This document shows, piece by piece, positions 1 through 13,200 of a stretch of DNA of 64,000 nt (the first letter of the stretch is position 1; every line of letters begins with the position of its first letter). The stretch covers positions 62,001-126,000 of the forward strand of contig PTFA01000055.1 in assembly GCA_003342895.1 (NCBI GenBank), read 5' to 3'. The notes under the pieces were generated by a model. The model saw only the letters and a list, made by a program, of their open reading frames with translations, was not told the DNA's origin and did not search any database. This DNA comes from Casuarius casuarius (lineage: Eukaryota; Chordata; Aves; Casuariiformes; Casuariidae). The translations under genes were made by a program, and so were the position numbers.

Positions 1-3000
1 GAAATTAGAGTGATTTCATTGGTTAAGTCAGCAGAGAGAGGTTGCTTGCAGGCTGCACGATAATGTCTACGCTGCCTTCAGGTCTGTCAGCTAAAATTAA
101 TGACTTGCTGCAAACTAGAAAGGACTGTTTTGTGTGAGCTGCTGGGGATAAAACAGCTTTGCAAGGTCACATTCTGTGAACACTATATTCCTCATTAACC
201 TCCGCCTGGACTAATCACCAGTGAAAAATAAAATCCCAATGGAGACATATGATAAAAAGGCAGTAATATCTGATTATATTTGGGAGGCCAACATGAGGTG
301 ACTGAGTATACTCTGTAAACAACATATTCAGCTAGGTAAGACTTCAGAGGAGCAAAACCAGTTTTTATTGGAATCAGAAGTAAAATACGAATATATTCAG
401 TACCTGAGAATGAAGTATGGTGCTATGATATTTACGTTCTAACAATATGTATTTCTTATTTAAAACACAGCTTCCATGTGTTTTAATTTCTTTCTTAATT
501 TTTCACTGTCCAACAATATTAATCACAAGGGAGAGATTTCTTTATGTTAAATGAGGACGACAAAACTTTTTTCTTTTACCCTTTATCTGTTTTGTCCATT
601 TAGATTGCTAAAAGAGAGCATGTAAAGGGAGGAAAGAGAGAACAAGATCTGAGACTTTAGATTCTTTGCCAGAAAATGGTATTTTTGACCTTTAGCCTGG
701 ACAAATCAGTTTGTCCAAAATGATTTGAAAGATACGCTCAAAAAACCCATCACATCAAATAATAACTCATTCTTAGCCAATACAGTGGAAAATCTATATA
801 GTTCACGTCATACATTGGTAAAGTGATGTTACACTAGTTCTCAGCAAATTATGCCATGATACCACACTCTATGCATACAGTGAGACCGTCTGTTTTTCAG
901 TGAACTTACTGACAGCAGTGAAGTGAGCATACTTTGGTAGCCCTTTGGAGCTGCTGTTTTTCTTGGGAAGGAAGGAAGAAACTTGTAAGAGTTTCTTGGG
1001 AGTGTGTGGCTTTTTCATTCTGCAGTCTCCCCTCTGGGAGGCTGTGGGGTCAAAATCCATTTTGATTGATTATGCTAATATTTTTCAGATTTGGCCTATT
1101 GTACCTTAAGTAATAGATAACCTAAACTAAGTTCCACATATTACATAATTCTCTCTGGAATGATAGTGAGAATCTGATATTAATATAGTGCATGGTGAAT
1201 GCAATGCTTTTCTTCTATTTTTTCCCATCTTCATTATCACATCAGAAAGATGATAAACATACCCAGAGAACTTCATTATTTTTCCTAAACTGAAATATGG
1301 AAGCCATTTTGTTGTTATTTATCATAGAGAATGCAAACCTACTAAGCAGTAGTTTTTCTGCATATACTGTTAAAACAGTACATGTTGCATATTTCTGCTT
1401 TTATTGAACTATTACTCTTGCCTAATACTTTGTTAACTTCATTCTGGAAGATTATGCCTTTAGTGTTAGCACAGCATATCATGAACTAGCATGGTTAGTG
1501 ACAATGTATTGTAATGTTAGAATAACCCTGCTTACGTTGATCCTAATCAGATCTGACACTGAAAGTATTTTAAGGCTATGCAAAAGGTGATTATCTAAAA
1601 ACTTACTCAGCAGAACACTTCCAAGTGATTTTGTACAGATCTAGCACTTGTAGTTTCCTGCTGAATACTTATTTTCTTTTAAGGTAAAAATCTGTGGCTT
1701 TGGCAATTAGTTGTGGAAGCAAGTGGAGCCTGGCCAGGCAAAAATAAATCTACACTTGTTATGACTGATATAAGTTGATGTTTCAGGCCTTCCTTGTTCA
1801 AGAGAGCCAATGGAAAAAGGTGGTCCAGATTTATCCTGGTGCTAACTTCCAGCACCTTATCATGATGCCTAATTTAGAGCAATCCTTTATCTTAGGCTCC
1901 CCTATAGACAGAAGGCAACTTAGACCATCTTAAATCTGAATTGCCACTGAAAGTTTCTCTCTGTCTCTCCATGAAGTGTAGAGGGAACCTAAGATAAATA
2001 ATAGATGTCTAAGCTAGAAGGCTGAGTGCCTAAAGTTAGGAGAGAAAAATTCTGGTCTGTGAATCTACTGTTACTGTCATACTTCTCTAACAGGCTGCTT
2101 TTCAATGACATTTCTCTCTTTAGTCACACACTTCCCTATGATCTGTTATCTGTAAACAGCAACAATATCTCTTGCAATTTACAACATAAAATGATTCAGA
2201 AACTTAAGTAACAATTCTTTGTATGGAAAGAAGGAGTCCTATCCAATATGATGTGCATATATATATGCAAAGTCATTAGCAGTCTCCAGATGCTTGTAGA
2301 AAGAAAACTAAGTACCCAGAATGAGAATAGAAATTCGGGAGTGTTACATAATTCTCATATCAGAAAGTGACAATGTCTCCAAAAAGCACCATAAACTACA
2401 ATGATGGGCTCCTTAAAATAGTAATAATCATTAAATAATCCTACAATAATTTTCAGTTTCCTGTTGCTTCTGTGGCTGTTGCCCCATAGAGGTTATATGA
2501 GCTCCAGAAGCTGCTGAAGGCCATCTGAGAGATACTTGGCTTTGCTACACTGGAAATGCACCACTAAGTATTTCACTGCTGAAGCATTTAAGAACTAGAG
2601 AAGTTCTATTTTAACCCACCAGACGTAGTCCAGGATCTGGCTAGTTTGTTCTGAGTATAAAACAGTCCTTTGTGTACCCTGCGTTGAGGGGAGGGATAGG
2701 GTATGATTGGTCTGTAGGTACTGAAAAGCTGGACGAGTTTTATCTATTTCTACCTTTGTTCTCCAAGGTGAGAACCCCTTTTTTTTCCTCATGCAGCTCC
2801 AATATATTCTTTCCTGTTTAAATTAAACAAGGAAACATCAACAAGGGGGATTTGGAAAGGCAGAGGCTGAAGCATATCAAGAGTGAAGCAAAGGGGAGCA
2901 TTTGATGCTCATCATGACCTCAAAAACCCACTCACCAAAGTCCCAGGGAAACGGTGTCATGCTCCAGTGAAATTTATTGTACTGGAAATCATGCCGTAGT

Positions 3001-6000
3001 TCATCCAGAAGCTGCCAGAAATGATGTGTTTTTTCTAATAAGTTGCATGTCACTTCAACTGTGAATGTCGGTTCATCTTTACTGGTTGGAGGCATGACTG
3101 TGCATCACATGCAGATGTCTGCAGTCCTTTTGTTTAGGGATAATCTGACATTGGCTTTTGTAGAGACGGTTTCCTCATGAGTCATTGGGCTCAAAACACT
3201 ATTATCTTTATCAGAACAATAGCAGCTCATCTTTAAATCGAAGGGTTACAAACAACAGTAGGAAAGTGACACCTTCTGGCCAAAGAACAGATTTGCACAG
3301 CTTCCAGACGCTTTAGCTGCAGTGTCATCGGGAGTGCAAGGGAGAGATTTTGGAGCAAAAAATGCAAAAAGTCATTATTATGATGACTGCTGCCATCTCT
3401 ATTTTTTAAAATAAATAAATTATGTTCTTGACATCTAATTGCTTTCCACTGGCATCATAGAACGTCCTGTGGCTGCAAATCTTCATGCTCTACTGCTGAT
3501 ATTTTATTTAGCCACATTTTTTGTTTTAGAGCTGGGCTGCAGTAAATAACTCTTGAGAAGTGAAAAACACTATTTTTTCAACCATTTTTGCTTTTAGTAA
3601 AACATTTAATGAATATTCATTACCTAAAGGAACAGAGAGAAAAATACATCTGTAGTGATGTATGTTAATAGTATCTTCATTACCTTGTCCTAATGTTATG
3701 TGGCATACAAATAAGTACTCAGCATGACAGAAAGACTAAACTTATCATGCTAAGTAGGGCTTCATATATTATGACACAGATGGCAAATTGCAACACTCAG
3801 GTTCTTTCAATGTCTGAAAACTGATGGACAGCTCAGGGGTGCTGAGTGTCTGAAATGCTCCAGGATAATTTAGTTCAGATAACCTTTATATTATTCTCTC
3901 AACCTACTGAATTTGATGGAAGTCTTTAGAAAGTCACCATAAAATCGTCTTGATTGAAGTGTTACCTATCAGTAACTGATGAATAGCATTGGTGGTGACA
4001 GCGGAGGGAATTGAATAGCAGGTTTTTTTGTTGGTTGACTCAGCCGATGTGTCAGTTTTGTACCTTTAGGTCAACTGAAATTTTATGAACAGCTGTAACG
4101 CAAAAGAAATCTCTCTTAAAGGTGACCTGACACTTAATAACTCAAGCAGATTGGTGATTCTCTTTAGAGCATTTGACCTTAAGGTGTGACACCAGAAACA
4201 AGGAAAATTAAATAGACTGCCACCTCTATTTTTCACAAGTAGGGTGGCTGCGGATGTCAGCGATAAGAGTGAGAAAAAAAATCTCCCCAAAAGAAAAATA
4301 AAACCAAAAATTTTAGAAGTGTGTTGATAACAAACTACGAGGCCTTGATCATGCTCATGAGTAAGTCAGTTGCTTCTTTGTCATCGCCCTTAATTTCACC
4401 AAGGTACCTATATATGTTTCCCCTCACGAGTCTTCAGTTATTCACCAGTGCCATGGAAATCTCACTTCTGCTTATAGGATTTCTTTCAAATGCTATGTTA
4501 ATATTGACTTCTTCCAGAAATCTTTTCTGTTGTATTCTTCTCAGCAACAATGAGCAACAAACAAAATGCAGCAACATTGCTGCACCACATCTCATCTCAG
4601 GCAACCTGTTTGTCTTTGGACTGCCTTTCTGAAATTCCTTCCATACAATGATGATTAGGATAAGTAAATCTTTATAATCTTGTGGTACTGGATGACTTCA
4701 GTCAGAAATTGGGACCTCAATAATTGAATGATATACAAAGATAATACCACAATAATATGAGCCTAGAAAACAGTGGGTTGGTTTTGAATGACATTGCTGA
4801 GTTTGATAATGAAAATGTTTGGTATCCTTGGCTGTCATATAGTCTAGCTCTGCCGCTGCTGTTTTTTCTCTATATTACGGAATATTTTGTAAAAGTCAAG
4901 ATCCTGGTTTCAGGGATACAGGAGAGGTGGATGTGGCTTGTGAATGTGGTTACCTTTTTCACAGGCTTCCTACAGAGTCTATGACATAAGGGGACATACA
5001 CAAGTGAAGTCTCATGAGCTTTTTCTTCACCATCATTAGTGAAGGTGGAACAAGCAAGCAGTGTTTTGACTTGGGTTATCAACTCTTGTTGATAAGTGGG
5101 GTGTAGGATTTCCTTCAATGATATTCTTTGTTTAATTGTCCAGTAGTTTAAACAGTTTCCTGAGAAACTTCACATCAAGTGCCATATCATGTTTCCTGAC
5201 TGGCTTCACCTCATCAAAATAATTTGTCAGCTGGCTCAGAAATTAGAGCGTGCTCTTTCCCTTTTGTTTGGGAATGCACAATTAGCCGTGCACAGTTTTA
5301 CAGCATTCAGGACTGTGCTTTGTGAATTTCCTGGGACTCGCTTATTACTCTACATGAATAGCAATGAGAAGAAGATGCTCCTTGCAAGTGACTTTTTGTG
5401 TCTTTTTGCCTTTTGTAGAAATAGTTCTCCAATTTAACCAGAACAGCAGCAATAAAATATTTTCCCTGAATGAAAGCATATGTAAATACAGGGCACATTA
5501 GCTAGGTGAAATCATTGGAATGACAAATGAAGTCAAGAGAGTTACACCACCCCACACCATGCCTGAATCTATCTTTTGATGTCCAAGATCTAGTAAGCAT
5601 TACTAAACTTGTGCTGTATCATTGTCTCAATTGCCATGTTTGTGGCATAATTATAATCAGATAGAAAAATCCGCTTACAAGATATATCTTCTAGCAATGT
5701 TCAACACAAGGTAATTTATTCTTATGGATAATTTTATTGAAGGATATTATAATCTTGAATTTCCCATCTGTGGAGCACAAAATTATAAGAAGTTTCTTTT
5801 GCTTAATTCCCTCCCACACATACAGATAATAATTTACCTCTTTTTTGTGTAGACTGATGATACTAAAGAAATAATTACATCACAAGATGGACCAGAGATC
5901 CATCTCCCAGTTGGACCCTTCCTTCCGAGTGCTACAGTTGCTCCCAAGAGCAAAGTCTTTCAGTCCTTTGTGATGACATCATCTTGATACAAACATATCA

Positions 6001-6389
6001 TTATTATGAGGTTGTACTATAATTATTACAGTAATAACCCATAAGAATAAAAGAATAACCAAAAATCCAGCTTGTATCTGATAGCAGCCTTAACGGATCA
6101 CCAGGGAAGGGCATGAGAACATGGCAGGCCTACACTGATATGCTCCAGGGATACCCACCATGGTTTGAATCATCCTTGGATTAGACTTTCTTTGAGACAA
6201 AGGCTCTAATCCATACTTGATGATATTGGTAGTGTTTTCCTTAGTGAGTTTACATAATTGCTTTTTAAACTTGTCTAAACTTTGACATTCACAATATGCT
6301 GCAGCAATTAGTTCTCAGTTTAATTACATAATATAGGAAATATGTACATAAACTAGCTATAATTTTGCCTTTATCAACTTTTGTCACCT
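1..6389. other. Intergenic DNA downstream of EMB
   Basis: AT-rich, unique-looking DNA. The short open frames lack protein-like composition, splice context and known domains. I recognise no gene, RNA or transposon here. Confidence 0.7.
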
Positions 6390-7240
6390 GCCACTTAAAC
6401 TTGTTTAAAATGTTATTCTTCTACAATTCTGAGAGCTCATTTTGAGATAACAAAATTTCTCATCTCACTATGCACCCTTTTTCATTTATATGTTGAACAA
6501 CATAGATCTTAGCATTGATCCCTTTTTACACTCTGAAAGCTGTCTATTCTTCCTGATCTTTGTTTCTTGCTAAAGCAACTATTTGTTTATAATAGGACCA
6601 TTTTCTTAGTCTTTTCAGGATTTTTTTTGTATTGGACCTTGTCAAAAGTTCTTTGAAAGTCTTGAGTACACCATTTCACTCTTTCCGCTGTTTGTTGACA
6701 CCTTCAAATAACTGCAATAGGTTTGTGAAGTGGTACTCCTCCTCTTGCTGATTCTTTGTCATTGTATCATATACACTTATGTCTGCTGATTTTATTCTTT
6801 ATTGAAGTATCTACCAGTTTACTCATGGAGACATCAGATTTACTGGTCGGTGGCTCCAGGAGGAATTCTGGAACCCTTCCAAAAGAATTATCACTGCTTT
6901 ATCTGGTAAGTTACCTGCCGCAGGTGCTTTCCATGTTTGGTTATTACCTTTCACTTTTTGAATAATGAGCTTTTTCCTGCAGGATGATCCCATCTTTCTT
7001 TTGCTCTTTAATCATGCTGGCCTGTCCTTCATTTTCTTAAATTTCTTTGATAGTAGCACAAGTTGCTTTTTGCTTTCGTTACAGCATTTTTAAACAGTCT
7101 CTGGGCTGCCTGCAAGCATCTTATTTTTAAGGTTGCTGCTTCTTATTTCTTTTTAGCAATTGTCATTCTACTCAGTTTCCCTTTTAGAAATAAATCATGG
7201 CTGTGGATATCTTGTTTTGGCTGTTCACTTCTATATGGCT
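6390..7240 (-). mobile_element. Decayed CR1/L3-type LINE fragment
   Basis: On the minus strand this reads as the reverse-transcriptase region of an ancient CR1-clade non-LTR retrotransposon. Around 6,620-6,730 broken frames give FTNLLQLFEGVNK-like and DFQRTFDKVQ-like pieces, matching the LTNLLEF and DFSKAFDTV conserved blocks. On the plus strand the segments near 6,490-6,520 (TTGAACAACATAG...AGCATTGATCCCT) and 7,090-7,190 match the familiar antisense order of this family. Frameshifts, stops and internal deletions show it is inactive. Boundaries are approximate. Confidence 0.75.
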
Positions 7241-10200
7241 AGTACAGAGTGGTGAAAAGAATTAAAGAAATAGGTAGTCAATACCTGGTCCTAGAGCTGT
7301 ATGCAGCTTTTGTGTTGGGATGACACCACCTGACTAGCAGCAGAACTGGGCTGTCCAAACGCTGCTGGCAGTACAGTTACCTGACGGTGATGGAATAGAG
7401 CTAGAAGGGGCAGTGGAGACCAGCTCAGACTTGGCTATTCACTCAGAATGACCCTGTGTTGCTCCATGCCCTCTCAGCTCTCCCATATAAAGCCCCGCTA
7501 TGTAAAGCTTGCAGAGCCAAGCTTACAGGCTCATCTTGTTTAACCCCAGCAACTGAAGAGAATGACTAATGTATAGGTAACTACAGCTAACAATGTGGTT
7601 GTTATCATGTTTGCTTTGCTTCAGAATAATTCTTCAATCATTCTTAACTTAAAACAAATGTAGATTTGCCTAGATGTGTCTATAACCTGGAAAATTTCTT
7701 TCCAGATGCTTTCTGAACCTTAGTTAATAATAATCAGGGTAGACTCTGACCTGAAGGACAGATTTTCCCGTATCTCTTCCTATACTTCTCTCAGAAACAG
7801 GCACGTTGACCAGATGTCTTATCTGGTTTATTCATTCTTGCATTTCATTCTGAGCTTATCTGGGATCAGGAGAGAGAACCTTTGTAAGGGAAGTGTGTTT
7901 GAATTCACCACCAAGGACTACTTTTGCCATTCATCTCTCTAGACACTTAGCAAACACCTTTCATTTCTTTGGCATATATTTTTGCTCATGCCTGTTCTCA
8001 CAGCCTTTCCTGCTTACCATCTTGTCACCTCTGTTTCTCTGTCCCCTAGGGGCTTGCATTCATTTTCCTCTTTCTTCCTGCAGGTTATGCTCTCCTGCTT
8101 GCCTTACCTGTTTGCTGAGAAGATGGCCAGAAGCAGGGTTCAGCCACAGCATAGTTTATGTCTCCTTTCAGAGTATACTTTCCGCTTACGTTTTTTGGGG
8201 GAGAACAATCACAGGGAGGACAAGATCAAAGGCCATGGTATCCAGCTTCCACAGAGGATATCTGTGATCTTGCAAAACCATACATAAAATCTCTGCATTC
8301 AAAGGAAAGGTCAAATCATCCACTGTTATTTTGTTTGTTTTCCTGTCACTCAACATGCATATTAAAACCAAGCATCTTAGAAAAGGAAATTAGGAAAGGC
8401 TGAGATAGCTTCTCTTAATGTACTATCACTGTAGGATATGGCAGATAAGTTACTAGCCACATTGACTAAGTTTGGTATCTATTTCTTTGGCTAGTAAACA
8501 AAGTCGTATGTCTTCTGGGGTCAAATTTTTGCACAGAGACAATTACTGCATAGCAGCTAATAGTTTGCAAACTTTCCTTTTTCTTCTCTATACAGACAGA
8601 ACTCTTTCCCTTCCTTCCCATTTTCTGTGACCTTTTCCTTTGTGTGCAGACTTTACTACTAGTATTCATGCTTTGTGATCATTTCTTTTCAGTATCTTCT
8701 TCCTGGAGTTGAACCCCTTAGAAACTAAACCCACCACAAGATGCAACCACCTGCATACTAAGCAATACTTTTGTCATCATCGCAACATTTGGTCTCGACC
8801 TTTTGTATCCTGGCTTAGTTTCTTGGAATACTGCTGTGAGTCTAGGACAGTGAGCAAAACTAAAGCTACCTGAGGTGGCAGATGATTCAACTGCACCAGT
8901 GCTCAGCTTCCAAAAGTCCCCAAACCTGCTGGGCGAGAAAGACCAGGCGAACGAGCTCTGGTAGTTGCTGAGCAGGGGCTACTTTTGTACAAGGGCCAAG
9001 CTCTACCATTTAGCCAGTGCCCTAGCCACCCAATGCTAGTATACGTGCCAGCTCTTATCATAGCTGATAAGGCCATGTACTATGGCCATGTTTCTCTAGA
9101 TACTAGTGGCTTGATAAATGCATTTCTGGTGCAAAGATGGTGGTCTTGTTTGCTATCTTTATTTTAAAGCAGTCCCTCTTTGAGTACATTTATTCTGCTT
9201 TGCATTCATGTTTTAAGAGATATCAGGTAATATAGCTGAATTAACATTCTCTTTTCTTTGAAAAAATATTGACTATATCTTGCATACTGTCAATTAAATT
9301 GCCCTGACACAAAAGAAAATTTTGTGTTTTATTAAAATTTAAAACAGCATTTTACATTTCACCCTTATCTTTCCCTTGCTTTATTGTACTATACCTTTTA
9401 AAAATGTATAGTAAAATGTACAGTAAGGTATAGTGCCTTTAAGTAGCCCACAGATAACTTGACATATCGCCTATATTCCTGTTGGGAATCTTTATTAGGT
9501 CTGATGCATTCCATTATCCATATAAGCTCAAATAGCAGCTGATGCCATTCTTTCTAAAACGTTAGTTTGCTGAAAGTTTGCTCTCCCTTCTCTGCATACA
9601 CTTGGTTACTTACTATCAAAACCAGACAACAGCCAAGCAATAAAAAGCTCTTCCAAATGAGGTGGAAATCCAAAGGAAGTTATAGGAAGCAATTCAGAAT
9701 ATTAATTCGTTCATACATTTCCCCCATCAATAATTGTGGTTTAGTAGAAGTGAAAGTTATCATCTGAACTATTTTCAACTATAGCATCTTATTTCATTAT
9801 GATGGCATTTGAGGGTGCTGTAGACACTTGTAGCTCATTCTGTCTAGTCTGACATAATAAATATGGATCAGAAAGCTAGTATCCCTGGGTAAACTGATTT
9901 GACAGAAATGTTTCTATTTACTTCTCCTAAAGCACACAATGTCAGATTGCATCAGTCTTCATAAATAATAGATATACATATTTGGATGGAAAGAGGCCAG
10001 GAAGAACTTTTATGTACACTTTATTTTTCTGAGTTAGTGGATATATCTCCTGGGATTCCTTTCTTTGAAGCATTTCCTTGATTCTTTCTTGCCACTTCTT
10101 TCCTTCACTTCTGTGTCATAAAAGTTAATGGAGGCAGGTATTTGCATGGTCCTGTGGTAAACAGAAGCACAGCACCTGAGCCCAAAACGATCCTAAAAAG

Positions 10201-13200
10201 CCCTGACTGTGCACCTGCATTTAATGGCTGAGCTATGTAACAAATGGAGATTAGCTCCTGAAGGGAACCCTATCACCATTAAATAAAATAGGGGGAAAAA
10301 AAAAAAAACTCCCCAAGCTTCAAGAAGTACATGCATTGCCTCAATCCTTTGGATGATCTTAGTGGGAGTGGAGGACAATTGTGTGCCCACCTGTCAAGTA
10401 ATATAAACGCTAACATATTTTAAAATGTTGGCCATGATTAACAGCTCTTTATCCACACAAACAGTAGAATTAAAGGGCTTAAACTGAAGTTGTTAAACAG
10501 TATGGAAAATCTGTTGCTATTGCTATTTTATTTGCACTATGGAAATGATTTATTTTCAAATTCATGGCATGTGTTTGAGCTGTCAACTTTTTGTTACATA
10601 GCATTGTTTGATATATTTCCCTTATGCTTTTCAGAACTATGTGCACATTTAGAAGACTCTATGACCATCAACAGTAATAAAATGACTGTAAAGGAGACAA
10701 ATCCTATTATTCTTCTCTTTTGGAAGAACTCCAGGCTTTGCCTCCCTCTGTTATTACTGTATGTCCCTTCTACTTACTGCCCTTTAAATTCCTACTGCAG
10801 ATTTTTAAAAAGGCAATAGAAAAGCATTTGGTGTCACAAATACAGCCTCACTCTTTCTTTCATGCTGCAACAGTAAGTTGTTTTCTCAGATGTTCTCTGA
10901 GTACCTTGGCTGCACATCCTACAGCTGCTCAGGATGTGACTATTTATTGGTAGCAGTTAGCTATATTTATGCCACCTGGAATTTCTTATACAGAAGTACT
11001 AGACTAGGCAAAAATGTCAAACACTAAAGCTGTCAGAGTATAGGCCATATCAGCTGAACTGCCCTAGTTAGATTTTACTATTATATAGCTATCTGAGGGA
11101 AAGTTTCCATTATGCCTCACTTCAAATTCTTTCAGCTTCCAAGTATCATACTCCTTATTTCCTCTTTCACTTGAGTACATAAAAATATACTTCTAAGATG
11201 GAAATTAACTATACTTCCTCCATAGTTGTAAACCCACATCAAATAATAAAATCTAGGCTTTCAGTTGTAGTCAGCACAACTTGAGGAGCCTGTTATGATA
11301 TACATAGCATTGTCTTATATAACTTAGAGGAGAAAAAAAGACTCTGATATTTAGAAAATAGAGCTATTTGTATATAATTGGTATAAATTAGATGAGTTTT
11401 TCCATTTTCTTAAACAGGTAGGCTGAAGTTAGCCCTCCATTGTCTTGGTGTAATCTCAAATCCCCTCCACTAGAATATTCTATTTGTAAATGCTCTAGTC
11501 GTTTCAGAAACTAATCTTCTAGGATGAAGGGTTCAGTTTTGATAAATTGGCATTTACACCAAAAAAGGCAGAAAATACCTAGTCAGGTTTGAGCTCCCTT
11601 TTCCTTTCAGTACAAAGGAGAACTAACAACTGACCCGATGTTAGAGGTGGATTTGTCCATAGTATTGTGTGTCCTTCCAGATGTCTCTCTGCCTATCTTG
11701 CTCTCCTGTGCAAGGGGATATGTTCAGACAGATAAAAACAACTGACAAAAGGGGAGCTGCAGGTGCACTTGCAGCTGTGCCGTTTATTTTAATTACTTCA
11801 TCTCAGTGGAACTATGTGGGTAAATAGGGCTATCCTTTGGCACTGAGCATTTTAGTGGCTGAGATGTGTTGTTTTAACATTGGCGAGACAAAGCATCAAT
11901 ATGAATTATGAAAATATGATAATTACATCTGATTGTGAGCATAGTAGAAGGCAACTTAATGAAATATCCTTAGGTCTGCCTTAAAATTATAACTGAGATG
12001 CTTGATTAATAACACATATCCATTTTAAAGCCAAATGGAGAAATTTCTCTTTGTGGAAAGACTAATGCTGTTTTAAGTATGTTTTGACAACTTCTGTGTT
12101 TTAAAAAAATTAACACTGTCCCAGAGCCTGATATGCACCCTGGCTAACTTTAGACTCCATGTAAGCTGTTATTCTCTACTGTAAGATATCTATTTTTTTC
12201 CACTGGCATATAGGAAATGTGGAGGGAATAGATGCCTAACTTAGATGTCTCAATTAGAGGGGACGAGTTAAGGCCAGATGCAATAGGAGCTTTTAGAAAG
12301 GAATTACTCAGACATCACTATCTTTGTTGATTTTACCTAGAAGCGCACAAATCTTTGTGTGTGAACAACAGTTTGGTGCTCAAGCAGATGAGGGGATTAG
12401 GACTAGAGTAAGATCTGCGGGTGTTCCTTGTGAAAGGTTATTTATACAGACAAAGAAAAGAGGAAACGAGAGTCAGTGTCTGATTTCACTTCTCCAAAAT
12501 GAAAGGCCTGAGTTCACTCTCCACTTTATGGAATCTTTGTGATTAAATTTATTGGAATTATTTGTAAGTACAATATTGCCAATTCCCTCTACTCATATGA
12601 CTATTCTCCTTAATATTGCATACACAATAAACATACAGGAGAAGATATTCCATTTTCAGTACACATCTTACTGCGTAAGCAGAACCATAAAACATAGCTG
12701 AGTGAGCACAGACTATAAAATCAGAATGTAAAATAAGGCAAGCGTGATAAAAGCATTAGGCTCAGTAATTTTTCACTAGAGAAACAGCTTTTGCTGTCAA
12801 GTTTCCTCTGAAACTCTTTAACAAACATATTGCAAAAGATAAAGATATGGCAAATGAATTCCTTCCTTCAAGGCACTGTTGCATAACTTTTAATGTCAAT
12901 TCCAGAATAGTTCAGAAAGTAAGTCGGTTGATAGGAATTTCTGATTTGGTTTTCCCTTCAACCTTTTAACAAAAAGATTGTCCTCTTTTTTCTTTATTAG
13001 GGTAATGTTTCTATGTAGAAGAAAAAAATCATTATTTTAGGTAAGATAGAACAAAAAGTACAAGTTTGAAGTCTTATAAAACTCAGCTACAAAAATGAGT
13101 GCAATCAATTATCAACAGTAAATTTAAAGAAATCAAAGACAGTTTTAGTAAAAAAAAAAAAAAGCTGTAAAGCTTGGAACTTGGATTATCTTTTTTCATG

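Noticed and set aside
7440..7560. TATA-like CATATAAAG next to a GC-balanced patch, as an LTR or promoter
   Set aside because: No paired repeat, no polyadenylation or primer-binding site, and no downstream gene could be found.
7893..8267. Open frame of 124 codons rich in Cys, Leu and Ser
   Set aside because: Translation of pyrimidine-rich non-coding DNA. Two overlapping frames are equally open.
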